A stretch of DNA of 56,733 bases from Basidiobolus meristosporus CBS 931.73 (GCA_002104905.1 MCFE01000575.1:1-56733), one strand, 5' to 3'. Numbered from the stretch's first letter, positions 11,555-23,277 are shown. Notes: a model not told the origin generated them from the letters alone. Made by a program: numbers and translations.

Positions 11555-11923
11555 TGTTACAAGTCTTGGTATAAGACTTGTGGAGGAATAGGGAGTTTAG
11601 CTAGTATTGTATTCACTAAAACTAGAACTGATCTTTATTGAGGTTTCAGCAGCTCCTTATATGCATTTTGCCTGATCAATTGCTGAGTAATTGTATTTCC
11701 TAATGTAGGCTGTGGCTGATAACTCATTTGATTGCATCATCATCACCCAATAAGATCCTACTTAATATGTTTATTTCTGTCTGATAACAATCTGCTGATT
11801 CATTTGCTGACTAATGCTACTGATTTGATAGATAATGCTGATATACTGATAATTTAAACATATAACTAATTGATTTGACTAAAAACTGATCTAACTTAAA
11901 CATTCAAGCAGCAGATCATAGCA
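11555..11923 (-). mobile_element. Gypsy-B 3' LTR
   Basis: Plus-sense ends are TGTTACAAG and ATCATAGCA. It is preceded in minus sense by the purine-rich tract GTAGAGGAGAA, the polypurine tract. It is more diverged than the other gypsy-B LTRs. Confidence 0.85.
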
Positions 11924-13032
11924 TTCTCCTCTACCAAAGTTGAGAGGGTTCTCCTGAATCTTTTTCTTGTGATACCAATATCTTGATGGTTCAGTATTAT
12001 CAGCAAGTCTTGCAAGCTTGAGTCTGTCCCAATGCACTAAGTCTTCCCAAATATTGCCTTGCTTGTCCACTAGTTGGTAAGTTGCAAATGGACATTCTCT
12101 GATGATCTTGAATGGTCCTGTCCATTGTGGCTCAAACTTCTTCCAAGTGTTGTTTCTTAGCAATACAAAGTTCCCAACTGTCAATGCTTCTGGTGCTATA
12201 GTCTTATCAAATCTCTGCTTCATCTTTTCTGCGCTTTGAGATACTTTGGCCTGTGCCCCTTGATGTCTTTGTTCCAGTTGCTGGTGTCTACTTGGCTGAC
12301 TGAGTTCATCTTCTAAGGTATCTGTGAGCTTTGGTTGTGTGAGATCTCCTGGAATCCTAGGTTCACATCCATACACTAAGTAAAATGGCAATTGCTGCGT
12401 GGTACTGTGTACTCTGACTCTGCATGCAAAGAGTGCTTGGTCTATATACTGATCCCATCTACTGACAACTCCATTTGCATACTTGGTCTGTATTTTTCCA
12501 AATAGTTCATTGACCATTCAGTGACTCCATTAGTTCTGTGGTGATATGCCAAGGTTTTCAAGTGTTTGATCTACTGCATTTCCAGGTAAGCTTCCAATGT
12601 CTTTGCCATAACGTTTGCACCTCTATTGGATAGAATCTCTACAGGGCATCCAAATTTCATAAGGATCCCATGGTAGATGAAAGTTGCAACTTCTTGTTCA
12701 CTGGCTATAGGTACAGCTTTAGCAACTGGCCATTTGGTGGCATGGTCAGTTGCTACTAGGATCCAATGGTTTCATTTCCTGGTAGTTGGCTGTCTTCCAA
12801 TAAAGTCAATTCCCCGTCTCTCAAATGGTCTTCAAGGATCCAAGGGAAAAAGTTCAGCAATTCTCTGTGGTTGGCCTTGGCTGATTTGGCAATTTGGGCA
12901 TGTTTTCACTGGCTTCTTAATGTCTTGTTTCATTCTGGGCCACCATGCTCTGGCTTTCACAAGGCTATAGGTTTGTTCAATTCCAAGATGCCCATATCCA
13001 TTGTGTAGCTTATGTATTACATCCAGGCAATT
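11891..13032 (-). pseudogene. Gypsy-B integrase, 3' part of pol
   Basis: Minus-strand sequence from the integrase zinc-binding domain to the C-terminus. Frame 12832-13071 holds [11 protein letters not shown] and CPNCQ (the HHCC zinc domain). Frame 11891-12517 holds the end of the catalytic core (a NELFGK remnant) and the GPF/Y-type module W(T)GPFKII, ending in RYWYHKKK. Stops and shifts lie between them. Compared with the intact copy at 27660-28768, nothing large is missing from this portion. Its upstream neighbour, RNase H, is missing because gypsy-A lies at 13033-14935. Confidence 0.85.
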
Positions 13033-14473
13033 TGGTGGTGTACAAGTCCAAAGGAGAGATACGTCTAACACTTCTCAAGTGTTTTGTGTGTGGGGTGTTC
13101 ATTGGGTGCAATAACCTCTGGCAAAAGCTTGCTAGGAATACTTGGGTTCTGTCTCTAATCTAATGTGAAGGGGAATAAAGCCACAAGCTTGTCAAAGGAA
13201 AACTACTGAGCTACAATCCCCAACTTAGTTGGCATCTTAACAAAAGTATGTGCTGGGTTCAGCATCCTTTGAGATGATAATGTACTAAAGCTTCCAAAGT
13301 CAAAACAACTGTAAACTCCAACAGCAGGGACTTGATAAGAATGCAGCTGTGGTCAATAGTTACAAAGACAGAAAAGTATCTTTACCTGTACAAGAACAAA
13401 CTTGGGAAAGAATCAAATATAATAAAAGATACCTACTCTGAGTATTCCTCACAAGTAGTGCCTCCAAGGTCAGTTGGCTGTCAGCACGGTTTCCTGGGAG
13501 TGTCCTGTGGTCTAGGGTTGGAAGTTCAGGTAGCAGCAGGTAGCAGTGATCACACTAATCAACTATTCAGTATATTGATAAAAGGGATGATGATTTATTG
13601 CTGAGGGATAGCCTCCCGTTATACTTTTCTTACTGGCTAAGTGATTACTAATCATTGCGCTCCAGAAGGTTCTGGATATCAATAGAAATCTTAATGACAT
13701 CAGAATGACCCAAGAATGTTCCAAATATGTGCCAGAAGGTTCCAAGAGGCACAGCACATCCAGCCAATCAGGAATCTGTTGCAATTTAAGAAGTGATTTG
13801 GATATAGGGAACTTATCACGAAATAGTGATAATAGTTGAACTGTTGTTTATTCACAAAGAAGCTCAGTATGTATACCTTTGTAGAAGTAATACAACTGTA
13901 ACACTAAGTAGGGAGGGTTTCTCAATATTCAGGAGCATTCTGTAACAGTTTCAGGGTTAGTACATAATGTTTGGTAATAGTGCTGATTTGATCCTGACTA
14001 TAGGGGAATATTCATAAGATCATATATCTGGAGAAAGTGGCAAAGTTAGGGCAGTAAATGAGTCCTACAGTGACTAAGACTAGTCCGGAATTGTTAAGTA
14101 AATTTTTAGCTGCTGAATGATACCAAATAGTCCAATATTTCAACAGAATCAGTATTCTGAAACCTGTGTAACATAGGGATACCATATATGGTATGGAATG
14201 GTAGGGATGGTGACATGGGTTGTTCATGTGTCACTGGAACTGGTGCAGGTACTTGCCTAATATAGAAGTACTTATAGCTAGTAATCTTACATAAAGTGCG
14301 GGGTAACTTATGCAATAAGGTAAGCAGGTGTGATAATCAACTGGCTTACGGGATAGTACTGATTGGGTAAGACAAATGGGATAAAACTAAACTAAGTGTA
14401 GTAGAGATATAGGGAAGTAGAAAATAAGGGAATGAGCACATCTGTCAGTTGGTGTCACTGTCACCCCATTACA
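13033..14473 (-). mobile_element. Gypsy-A 3' LTR with nested copia-2 LTR
   Basis: Plus-sense ends are TGGTGGTGTAC and CCCATTACA. In minus sense it follows the tract GAGAGGGGGGTGGA, a textbook polypurine tract, and a gypsy integrase end, so it is the 3' LTR of a 5'-truncated element. It contains the copia-2 solo LTR at 13777-14145. Confidence 0.85.
13777..14145 (-). mobile_element. Copia-2 solo LTR
   Basis: 369 bases, TGTTGCAATTTAAG to TTTCAACA in plus sense, flanked by perfect 5-base duplications gaatc (13772-13776 and 14146-14150). It sits inside the gypsy-A LTR and is one of the youngest insertions of the stack. Confidence 0.95.
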
Positions 14474-14487
14474 TCCACCCCCCTCTC
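14474..14487 (-). promoter_or_regulatory. Polypurine tract of gypsy-A
   Basis: The minus-strand purine run GAGAGGGGGGTGGA immediately upstream of the 3' LTR is the expected plus-strand DNA primer. Confidence 0.75.
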
Positions 14488-14512
14488 AGCTTTGAACTTG
14501 GGTCAAAGCAAA

Positions 14513-15073
14513 CTAATCTTGATGTGCAAAATTCCTATGCTTGAATAACTTAAGTTGGTTTCCAGCAACTGGTGCTCTCAACTGGGTGTTGTCAAGCTCA
14601 GATATGTAATAACTTCCATTTCCAATCACTTTGGAAATGAGGTAGGGGCCAGTCCATTTGTTGTCAAACTTCCAACTCCATTGTTTGTCCAAGGTGGAAT
14701 CATGGTGTAATACTGGGTCTCCTAGTGATAGTGGTTTTGGTCTTGTTGGGTGTGATTTGTCAAAGGGCTCCTTGTTCTTCAGTTGTGTATCCTTAAGTTG
14801 TTCAGCTGCTCTGCTGATATTCAAGTCATGGTGATCAAGTTGCTGTGTGCAAGTTGCAAGGAGGTCTTCAGTCTGCATATTGGATCTCCAATTCAATGAG
14901 TTCCAAGTGACTGTGGTTAACTCAACTGGTAGTATACAGTCATTCCTCAGGGTCTGAAAGGCAGTCTCACAAGCTATATCCCACTTATATGTGTTGTCTT
15001 TCCTGAGGATATCAATTAAAGAGGCTGCAATGCTTGCAAAGGACTTGACAAATCTCCGGTAATAGAAAACCAT
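14513..15073 (-). pseudogene. Chimeric pol: gypsy-B RT fused to gypsy-A integrase end
   Basis: A 186-residue open frame that is half of one element and half of another. Roughly the first 45 residues ([15 protein letters not shown] to FQTLRND) are the end of the gypsy-B reverse transcriptase/RNase H linker, as in 26930-27060. From about 14936 the frame becomes the C-terminus of a different gypsy integrase, with PVELTTVTWNSLNW, a KEPFDKSHP segment, LSLGDPVLHHDS, WTGPYLISKVIG and NQLKLFKHRN. This is the family A integrase tail followed by its polypurine tract and LTR. About 620 bases of gypsy-B RNase H and integrase start are missing at the joint. The open fusion frame may be chance; no function is inferred. 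Confidence 0.8.
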
Positions 15074-17131
15074 TCCAAGGAATGATCTGAGTTCTGATAT
15101 GCTATGGGGCTGCTTCAGGTTCTTGATAACTTCAATCTTCGTAGGGTCTTAGGTCACTCTTGTGCTTGTCACTATGTGTCCCAGGTATTCAACAAGTACC
15201 TTGAAGAATTCACACTTGGCCAGCTTGCCATATAGCTTGTTCTCTCTTAGCTTCTTCAAGACCTTTTCAATGTGCACCACTTGATCCTCTTCTGTCTTGC
15301 TGTATATCAATATGTCATCCAGGTAGATTATCACAAACTTGTCTAAGTACTCTTGAAAGACAGTCTGCATCAGCATCATGAATGTTGCAGGGGCATTAGT
15401 GAGACAAAAACTCATGACTAAGTATTTCTAATGTCCATATCTGGTCCTGAATGCTGTCTTGAGGATAACTTCTGGCTTCACTCTAATCTGGTTGTATCCT
15501 GACATGAGGTCAATCTTGCTGAGAATAGTGGCTCCATTGAGTTGGTCCAAAAGATCATCAATCCAAGGTATGGGGTACTTATTCTTCACAGTAACTGAGT
15601 TGAGGGTTCTGTAGTCAATACACATTCTAAGAGTTCCATTCTTCTTCATCACAAAAAGAACTGATGCTCCCCAAGGTGACATGCTGGGTCTGATATATCC
15701 TTGCTCCAATAAGTGATCTATTTGTCTCTTCATCTCTTCCAACTCCAATGGACTCATTCTGTAAGGTGTCTTACTCACTGGGGGGCTATCTCCTGTGTCA
15801 ACGGCATGATCTACATCTCTGACTGGTGGTAGGCTTACAGGTTCATCTGGAAATATGTCTGAATATTCCTTCAAATGAGTCTGAGCCTTTTGGGGTACTG
15901 GTGTAGAGGAATCCTCCTATAATACTGGCATGAGGAACATCTGGGTTCCTTTTCTTGGCGCTCTACAGAACTGTGCCTTGCTAAGTTCACTTATTTTGCA
16001 CACACTGGAATTGACCAAGTTAAAATCTAGTCTGGCAGGTAATAGCTCATTGGTCTTGTTGCCCTTCTGGATCTGAGTAGCATGGGTCCTCCAGTTAATT
16101 GATGGATTACAACAAAATAACCAGATTTTCCCAAGTACAAGGTCAAACTTGCAGTTCCCAGATATATAGGCCTGTAGATCTTCTTCATAGTCATTGATCT
16201 TCATCCTTACTGGCTGAGTAATGCAGTTGAATATGTGAGAGTTCCCATCAGCTGTAGAGACTGAAGTTGATTTGGTGGGTTCTGAGCTTGTCCCAGCTTT
16301 CAAAGCAAATTGCTATGACATGTACTTGTGCAATGCCCCTGAGTCAATCATTATTTTGGCAGGTACTACATTGATTACTCCATTCAAGTATAATAGCTTT
16401 CCTGAGTTTGAGGTCATCTGGGAAAGGTATTCTTCTGTCATGTGGAAGGTGAGTTCTGATTCTTCTTTAAGCTCATCCTCCGTGTCACTTTGCTCCAGGG
16501 CATCAATATAGTTGTAGGTTCTTGACGGCTGGTGTCCATTTCTTCTCTGAGAGCAGTACTTTGCAATATGTCCCTGCTGGTGGCAATTAAAACAAAGTCC
16601 TTTCTTCTTACATTCTTCTGAGGTAGAATTCCTCTATATAGTGTCTATTTCCATTGGCACTGCTTCTGATTGTCTTCTTTCATAATGATTGTAGCATCTC
16701 TGCTTAGTCAATGTGGGCTTCCCAACTCCAAACATGGCTGAGTCATAGTCAATGGCTATCTTGATGGCTTCTTCAATAGTCTGAGATCTTTAATAATTCA
16801 CTTCCCTACAAGTTCTTTCTTTCAACCCATCAATAAAGTATTCAAATTGATTCAGAGGGTCCATTCTTTCAATTTGTCCAAGTAGACATCTATATTCATA
16901 GATGTACCCTTGGACCACTCCTTTCTGTCTGAGTGTCTTCAGCTTTCTTCTTAGTAGTGTCTGTTGGTGTGGGGGTTCAATGGCATCCTGAATTTCTGAC
17001 ACAAACTCATCCCAGGTAGAGATTGTAGAGCATCCCATCATAGTAGATGACCTGATCTTGTTGTGGTACCACTGTACAGCTGCATCTGCCAGGTAAGAGG
17101 CTGCATAATGTAACTTGCTTTCTGGAGCAAT
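14936..17131 (-). pseudogene. Gypsy-B gag-pol, broken (protease, RT)
   Basis: Minus-strand remains in pieces. Frame 16790-17041 is capsid ([20 protein letters not shown]), followed by a zinc knuckle near 16560-16620 ([14 protein letters not shown]). The protease motif IMIDSGALHKYMS is near 16290-16360. Frame 15917-16303 follows the protease. Frame 15428-15874 holds RT motifs ([25 protein letters not shown]) and 15149-15415 holds NAPATFM and [12 protein letters not shown], the YLDD active site. Several stops and shifts separate them. Protein identity to the plus copy is high, so it decayed after insertion. Confidence 0.9.
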
Positions 17132-17499
17132 TGTTACAAGTCTTGGTATAAGAGTTGTAGAGGAATAGGGAGTTTAGCTAGTATTGTATTCACTAAAACT
17201 TGAACTGATTTTTATTGAGGTTCCAGCAGCTCCTTATATACATTTTGCCAGATCAATTGCTGACTAATTGTATTTCCTAATGTAGGTTGTGGCTGATGAC
17301 TCATTTGATTGCATCATCATCACCCAATAAGATCCTACTTAATATATCTATTTCTGTCTGATAAGGATCTGCTGATTCATTTGCTGACTAATGCTACTGA
17401 TTTCATAGATAATACTGATATACTGATAACCTAAATATATACTGATTGACTTGACTAAAAACTGATCTAACTTAAACATTCATGCGGCAGATCATAACA
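17132..17499 (-). mobile_element. Gypsy-B solo LTR nested in gypsy-B gag
   Basis: 368 bases, flanked by caat (17128-17131 and 17500-17503). Removing it rejoins gag in frame: ...KAKGI on one side and [11 protein letters not shown] on the other. The LTR points the same way as the host element. Its R-U5 half looks identical to that of the plus copy at 24498-24865. Confidence 0.95.
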
Positions 17500-17734
17500 C
17501 AATTCCCTTAGCCTTGAAAACTTCTTCAATCTGGAAGAGCCAAGTTCCCAGGTTTTCAATGACTCTACCATGGTACCGGTTGACTTTCACACTAAAGTTG
17601 CTCTTGACAAGGTTTTGCTGGCTTTGCGCCATGTTAGTCATTCCTTGTTGTTGCTGGCTAAGGATCTGGAGTAATTGTTGCTACTGGGCCAGGATTTGCT
17701 GCATAACATTCTTCCATTCTTGATTTTTGGACAT
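17500..17734 (-). pseudogene. Gypsy-B gag N-terminus
   Basis: Starts at the ATG at 17734, about 58 bases from the 5' LTR. It reads MSKNQEWKNVMQQ, then a Q-rich stretch (one in-frame stop within the glutamines), NRYHGRVIENLGTWLFQIE and EVFKAKG, after which the nested LTR interrupts. It is the first part of the capsid protein. This segment is absent from the other copy at 24498. Confidence 0.85.
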
Positions 17735-17774
17735 CTTGAGGGAGGCTTCTTCTTTCTTCAGGAGGGAGGTCTCT

Positions 17775-17792
17775 GGTTATTGCTGCTACCAA
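17775..17792 (-). promoter_or_regulatory. Primer-binding site of gypsy-B
   Basis: In minus sense TTGGTAGCAGCAATAACC directly follows the 5' LTR. TGGTAGC is complementary to the GCTACCA end of an initiator-methionine-type tRNA. Confidence 0.7.
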
Positions 17793-18159
17793 TGGTACAA
17801 GTCTTGGTATAAGAGTTGTAGAGGAATAGGGAGTTTAGCTAGTGTTGTATTCACTAAAACTTGAACTGATCTTTGTTGAGGTTCCAGCAGCTCCTTATAT
17901 ACATTTTGCCAGATCAATTGCTGACTAATTGTATTTCCTAATGTAGGTTGTGGCTGATAACTCATTTGATTGCATCATCATCACCCAATAAGATCCTACT
18001 TAAACATCTTTCCTGTCTGATAAGGATCTGCTGATTCATTTGCTGACTAATGCTACTGATTTGATAAACAACACTGATATACTGATAACCTAAACATAAA
18101 ACTAATAGATCTGACTAAAAACTGATCTAACTTAACCATTCAAGTGGCATATCATAACA
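17793..18159 (-). mobile_element. Gypsy-B 5' LTR
   Basis: Plus-sense ends TGGTACAAG and ATCATAACA, about 367 bases. It is followed by cagt, matching the duplication at 11551. The terminal TGTT is mutated to TGGT at the primer-binding-site side. Confidence 0.9.
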
Positions 18160-18163
18160 CAGT

Positions 18164-18237
18164 GACCAACACTAGTCCAGAACTGTTTAGTAAATATTTA
18201 GCTGCTGAATGATACCAAATAGTCCAATATTTCAACA
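18164..18237 (-). mobile_element. Copia-2 3' LTR, right part
   Basis: Continuation of 11261-11554 after the gypsy-B insertion, ending TATTTCAACA. It is followed by CTCCCCCTC (18238-18246), the polypurine tract in minus sense. Confidence 0.85.
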
Positions 18238-18246
18238 CTCCCCCTC

Positions 18247-21200
18247 AACTAAATAATTATTCAATCATAGCTCCTCTCCAATATTCTCAAATTGTGGCCT
18301 AGGTAGTGGTTTTGTCATTATATCTGCCATCATTTTGTCAGTTGGGCAGTGGACTAATTCTACTAAGTTTTTCTGTACAGCTTCCCTGGCAAAGCTGTGT
18401 TGTACGTCTATGTGCTTAGTTCTGGCATGATCAGTAGAATTCTCAGCCAGTAAAATATATCTTTGATTATTCTTGTAAACTCATGCGGGCTTAACTGAAT
18501 TAAAACCCAAGTCTTTGAGTAATTCTTGTAGCCATATAGCCCCCTTAGTTGCTTGACAAGCAGCCAAATGTGCAGCTTCAGTTGTAGACAGGGCTATAGT
18601 TGGTTGTTTCTTGCAACCCCAAGTAATAGCGGCACCAACATAGAGAAATACATACCCAGTGGTAGCATGTATGTCCCAAAGATTACTACCCTAATCTGAG
18701 TTACTATAACTGTCAATATTTTGCCTATCAGCTGTTCAAGAGTATTGCAATACCTTATTTATGATACATGGAAGATATCTGAGATTCCCCTCAACTGCTG
18801 TAATTTAATCCAATCTAAAATTCTGCACAGCTCAACTAACAATTCCAATTGCCTCTGCAATATCTGGACATGTAGACACCATCAAGTGCATCAGGTTACC
18901 AACCATTGATTGAGGCAAGTTTTGGTCCATATTTAAGTCTTTTTCACCTAAAACTGGCTGAGATTTGCTCAGCTTGAGGTTATTCTCCATTGGGGTGGCT
19001 GCAGGCTTGCAATTTTGCATCATGCAGCATCTGAGAATGACTCTGCAGTACTTAGACTGAATCAGCAAAATATGTATTGTAGGTATGTCACGTTTGACTG
19101 CACTTCCTCAAAACTGGCTCTATTCTCCACAATCTTTCATCTCAAACTTGCTGAAGGGATCAGAGTTTGTCTGCTTATGTGCCTCCTGGTCACTGGTAGC
19201 TATTAATAGGTTGTCCTCATAAAGAACAAGGATGATCAGGCCCTTTTTGAACTGCTTCACTTATACAATGTGATTTGTGGTGATACAAATGAACCCTATC
19301 TCTTCTAGATATGTGAGAATCATTTAATACCATGCTCTAGGTGCCTGCTTAAGCTTGTACAGCTATTTCCCAAGTCTGCACACCTTATGGGGGCCCTTTG
19401 GATTGGTAAAGCCTTCTAGTTGCTCAATGTATATTGTTACTTGCAGATTCCTGTTTAGAAAGGCTGCTTTGATGTCTATTTGCTGTAGATCTAGACTATT
19501 TACAGCTGCCAGTGCTAGCACTGTCCTAATGGAGTTAAACTTGGCAATCAGAGCAAATGTTTTCTCATAGTCTAGTCTCTTTGATACGGGAATAGCCTTT
19601 AGACACCACTCTAGTCTTGTACTTATCAATGGAACCTTTTGAGGTAATCCTGAACTAGTAAACCCATCTACCTCTCATTGGCTTTCTTACATCTGGTAAA
19701 TCTACCAGTTCTCACATTTTTGCCCTGACTCATAATTGTTATTCCTCCTTCATGGCTTGTAGCCCATTGTAGCATCTGGGTTTTTCATTGCCTGTTCCAG
19801 ATTCTGAGGTTTGGCACATAAGGCAAGATAAGCTTCTTCATGATCATTGGATGTCTAACACCTGGATCCAGGGGCATATCTTATTCTGGTTGATCTCCTA
19901 ACTGGAATAATCTGCTCTAAACCGGAATGGGTGAGGTTATCATTGATATCTGGCTGAATTAGGTATATATCTTCTTCATATGTGTGGATTTCATCATCAG
20001 GCAGCCAGCCAATGATTTCAGCGGCTTTCTGGTAATAGCTTTCCTCAAATACAATGTCCCTGCTCTTGACCAGCTTCTAAATTTTGCCATCCTACACTTT
20101 ATACCCTTTGTTGTCCTTGCAACATCCAAAAAAGATCCCTTTTCTTCTCTTTGGTCTCAATTTGGAGCATTTTTTGTCAGGAATGTGATAAAAAAACATC
20201 ACTGCCAAAGATCCTGAGGTGCTGGAGACCTGGTCTTTTGCCTGCATATGCTTCAAAGGGTGTAGAGTGACATAATGCTGCTGTTGGGCATCTATTCTTG
20301 ATGTATACTATAGTAGCAACAGATTCAGCCCAAAACTTGTAGTTCACTCCCTTGTTATTTAGTACATATCTTCCAATCTCTACCATGATTCTATTTAGAT
20401 GTTATACTACTCCATTTTGCTATAGAGTATGTGGAGTATGTGGAATAGTGGTCTGGCAAAGTACAAAAATTGATGAGCTGTATTTTGCAAACTCCTTTGA
20501 GCAGTATTACCCTCTATTGTCACTTTGTAGTACCCTCAATTTAAGCACAGTTTGTGTTTCTGCCATGTTCTCAAAGTGTGTTGTGGTGGTGTAGAGGTAC
20601 TCCTGGGAGAAGCTACACAACGCAAGGTGTGTGAGGTGTCTGATGGGTGCAATAACCTCTGTGTTTAAACTGCTGGTGTCTTTGTCAATCTGTCACTATG
20701 GTAAAGGCTCCTGCTTCTCTAGCTTCCTGGATGCTCCAAGTGTCTTCAAAGGCCTCTGTGTGTCTTGGGCACTACCCTGAAAAGCTCCTTGATGGCAAGT
20801 CTGAGGTGCAACTGTCAAAGGTAGGTGCAGTGATCAACTGCTAAACAATAAGGGGAAAGTGTTACTGATAGAAGGGATGATTTATTGATGAGAGATTGCT
20901 TTCCCTTAAATACCTTTGCTGATTGCCAAGTGATTATTAATGACAAGGTTCTAAAAGATTATAGGAATCAGTGGAATTCTTGATGACATCACTGTGAGCT
21001 CAAAATATGCCAAGAATGTCCTGGAAGGTTCTAAAAGGCACAGCACATCCAACCAATCAGGGATCAGTAGTCTGAAACCTGTGCCACATAGAAACACCAA
21101 ATATGGTATTGAAATGGTAGGGATGGTAACACAGACCTAGGTCATGTGTTGCAGGTACTGACAATGGTACTTGCCTTATGTAGATATATATACTGATCAC

Positions 21201-22545
21201 AAAGCTGAAGAACTTCAGGGATAACTAATGCTAATAACTAATCAGGGTAATCATCGTATGGGGATAATACTGATAATATGGGCAAAAGAAGAATGGGATA
21301 ATACTGACAAGATAAAATGTGGATGAGTGTATCAAAATGGCAATATTAATAAACTTGTCTGTGGGAGGTATGATTACCCTACCACAGCATAGATATCTCC
21401 ATGGCATCATCCTGTGTCTTGAGGAAGTATACCCATGTATATCCTGTCTTGTCATCCATTGATGTTGTAAAGTATCTCTTGCCTCCAAAGGACAGTGTTC
21501 TGATAGACCCACGTATATCCATGTGCACAGTAGCCAATAATTTGGTAGTATAAGTGCTTCTTGAGCCCATGAAACAATATCTAGCTTGTGTTGCCATATG
21601 AACATCTCTTACATATATTAAATTTGGTTGGAATTGAGTAATTCAGGCCTAAACAAGTTGATTTGTCACCATTGGCCCATTTTCCCTTCCCCAATGTGTC
21701 CTAGCCTCCTATGCCATGCCTCCCAGTTAGTTTCATCCATTGTAGCAATGTTGACATGCTGAGTACAATGATCATGCATTGTAACTTGTATATATTGTGA
21801 TCTCTAATTCCCAGAACTAATTTTTGTCCATTTTCACTCAACATCGAGCAGCTTGGCTTAGTTCATTCTCTTTCCAGTGTCCTGGCTTCTTGCAGTAGTT
21901 ACAGCCACCAGGTTTTCTTTGGTTTTGGTGCTTTTCCTTCTTTTCTGTGTGCCTTTCTGAGCTGAATAAAGTACTATCTTCAATTTTCTCTTCTTGATCA
22001 TTATGTCTGAGCTCTTCATGGAGAGGTCTTTCTTTGTCATAGTCTAAAGTCAGATTGTCTTCTCTGCTTTCAAAAGAGAGTATGAGTGGATCATTATTGT
22101 CTGGTATACTGCAAAGCAAACAGAATATCTTTTCCTCATCATTTACACCAGCTTTAATACTGTAAAGTTCTACTGCAAATGTCTCCATTCTGGTAATGGG
22201 TTGTAGCATGTCATCATCTGGCTTCTTCCTCATGTTGAAGAACTTTGTTTTAAGTAAAGCTTGCTTGATACTGACTTTTCTCTAAGAATTCCCATGCTGT
22301 TCTGGCAGTATTTGAGGCATAAATTGTCCAGTGTAGGAATGTTGCACATTGATACATACGGGATTAAAGGCTTTTCTCTTCTTCTCTTGAAGCTTCTCTA
22401 CATCTTCTGCTGTTTCTTTGGGCTCAATTTCTCTTCCTGTTACTATATCCTATAGCTTTGTTTCTCCAGGTGGATTATCATCTGATCCTCCAAAGTCTGT
22501 AGTTCTTCCCATCCAACATCTCCTTTACAGGGAAGATGTTTGTAA
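18247..22545 (-). pseudogene. Copia-2 gag-pol, broken
   Basis: The order in minus sense is Gag, protease/GAG-pre-integrase, integrase, RT, RNase H. Gag is frame 21838-22233 with the zinc knuckle CNYCKKPGHWKE. Integrase is in frames 21379-21597 (DKTGYTWVYFLKTQDDA) and 20177-20386 (NYKFWAESVATIVYIKNR). RT is in 19363-19629 (FALIAKFNSIRTVLALAA, DIKAAFLN). The RT end is in 18832-19068 (NCKPAATPMENNL, SMVGNLMHL). RNase H remains lie at 18250-18830. Stops and shifts occur throughout, and an A2 LTR splits the integrase at 20582-21386. It differs from copia-1 in sequence and LTR, so it is a separate family. Confidence 0.85.
20582..21386 (-). mobile_element. Solo LTR, family A2
   Basis: Plus-sense TGTGGTGGTG to ACCCTACCACA, about 805 bases, related to family A but distinct. 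It lies inside the copia-2 integrase. The protein frame joins well across it (DAMEIS to FENMAET), so insertion was clean, although no perfect duplication is visible. Confidence 0.75.
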
Positions 22546-22908
22546 TGTTTTATTTGCTAATTGATGTTATCTTTAGAATAGATTAAGGCAAATGAGCTCT
22601 TTGCACTAATGGAGAAATCTGAAAGATTTGGCCTGGTATTAAAGAGTACTTGTCACCCAGAGTATTTCTCACAAGTTCCAGTCAATATCCATATGTATCT
22701 GTAACAATACAAGTGCAAGAACTAGACAAACTGGATATGCATTTATTCAAGTGGCCTCTGATGGTACTTCTACAATAAGTGCATTAGAACTGCTGGGAGT
22801 AATATGTGGACATTGTTGGAATATTTATCCAGAAGCAGATTGCCAATGACAACTTGATGCTTTTACAGCTTTTGTAAAAGGAGCTTGTGATGGGATTTGA
22901 GTGGCTGA
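22546..22908 (+). repeat. Plavaka transposase fragment (copy 3)
   Basis: The sequence is collinear with 44680-45010 (acaatacaagtgcaag, tatttattcaagtggcct, gagcttgtgatgggattt shared). It lies between copia-2 gag and its 5' LTR and takes the place of the primer-binding site and leader. Confidence 0.75.
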
Positions 22909-23272
22909 TGTTGCAATTTAAGAAGTGAATTGGATATCAGGAACTTATCATGTAATAGCAATAATGGCTGAACTACTGTTTACTCATAAAAAAGTTTGGT
23001 ACTTGTACCTTTGTCAAAGTATTACAGCAGTAGCACTAAGTAAGGAGAGCTTTTCAACATGCTGGAGTATTCTGTAACAGTTTCAGGGTTAGTACATAAC
23101 ACTTGGTCAGAGTGCCAACTAGATCTTGACTATAGGGAATAATCATTGTATTATAGACCTGAAGAAAGTGGCAAAGTTAGGGCTCTTAGTTCTGGAGTGA
23201 CCAAGACTATGCCACAATTGTTAAGTAAATTTTTACTTTCTGAATGATACCAAATAGCCTAATATTTTAGCA
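22909..23272 (-). mobile_element. Copia-2 5' LTR
   Basis: Plus-sense TGTTGCAATTTAAG to ATTTTAGCA, 364 bases. It is followed by ctatt, the partner of ctatc at 11256. Confidence 0.9.
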
Positions 23273-23277
23273 CTATT

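Larger units (their letters stand above)
11555..18159 (-). mobile_element. Gypsy-B element (minus copy)
   Basis: Ty3/gypsy element flanked by the 4-base TSD cagt (11551-11554 and 18160-18163). In its own sense: 5' LTR 18159-17793, primer-binding site 17792-17775, gag from the ATG at 17734, a nested gypsy-B solo LTR at 17499-17132, remaining gag-pol to 11924, 3' LTR 11923-11555. A gypsy-A element replaces the RNase H part (13033-14935). Confidence 0.9.
11261..23272 (-). mobile_element. Copia-2 element, multiply interrupted
   Basis: A Ty1/copia element read right to left. The 3' LTR is 11261-11554 plus 18164-18237, the polypurine tract is at 18238, gag-pol spans about 18247-22545, and the 5' LTR is 22909-23272. 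Flanks ctatc (11256-11260) and ctatt (23273-23277) form a nearly perfect 5-base TSD inside an A2 LTR. It has received gypsy-B in its 3' LTR and an A2 LTR in its integrase. A Plavaka fragment sits where the primer-binding site should be. Confidence 0.8.
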
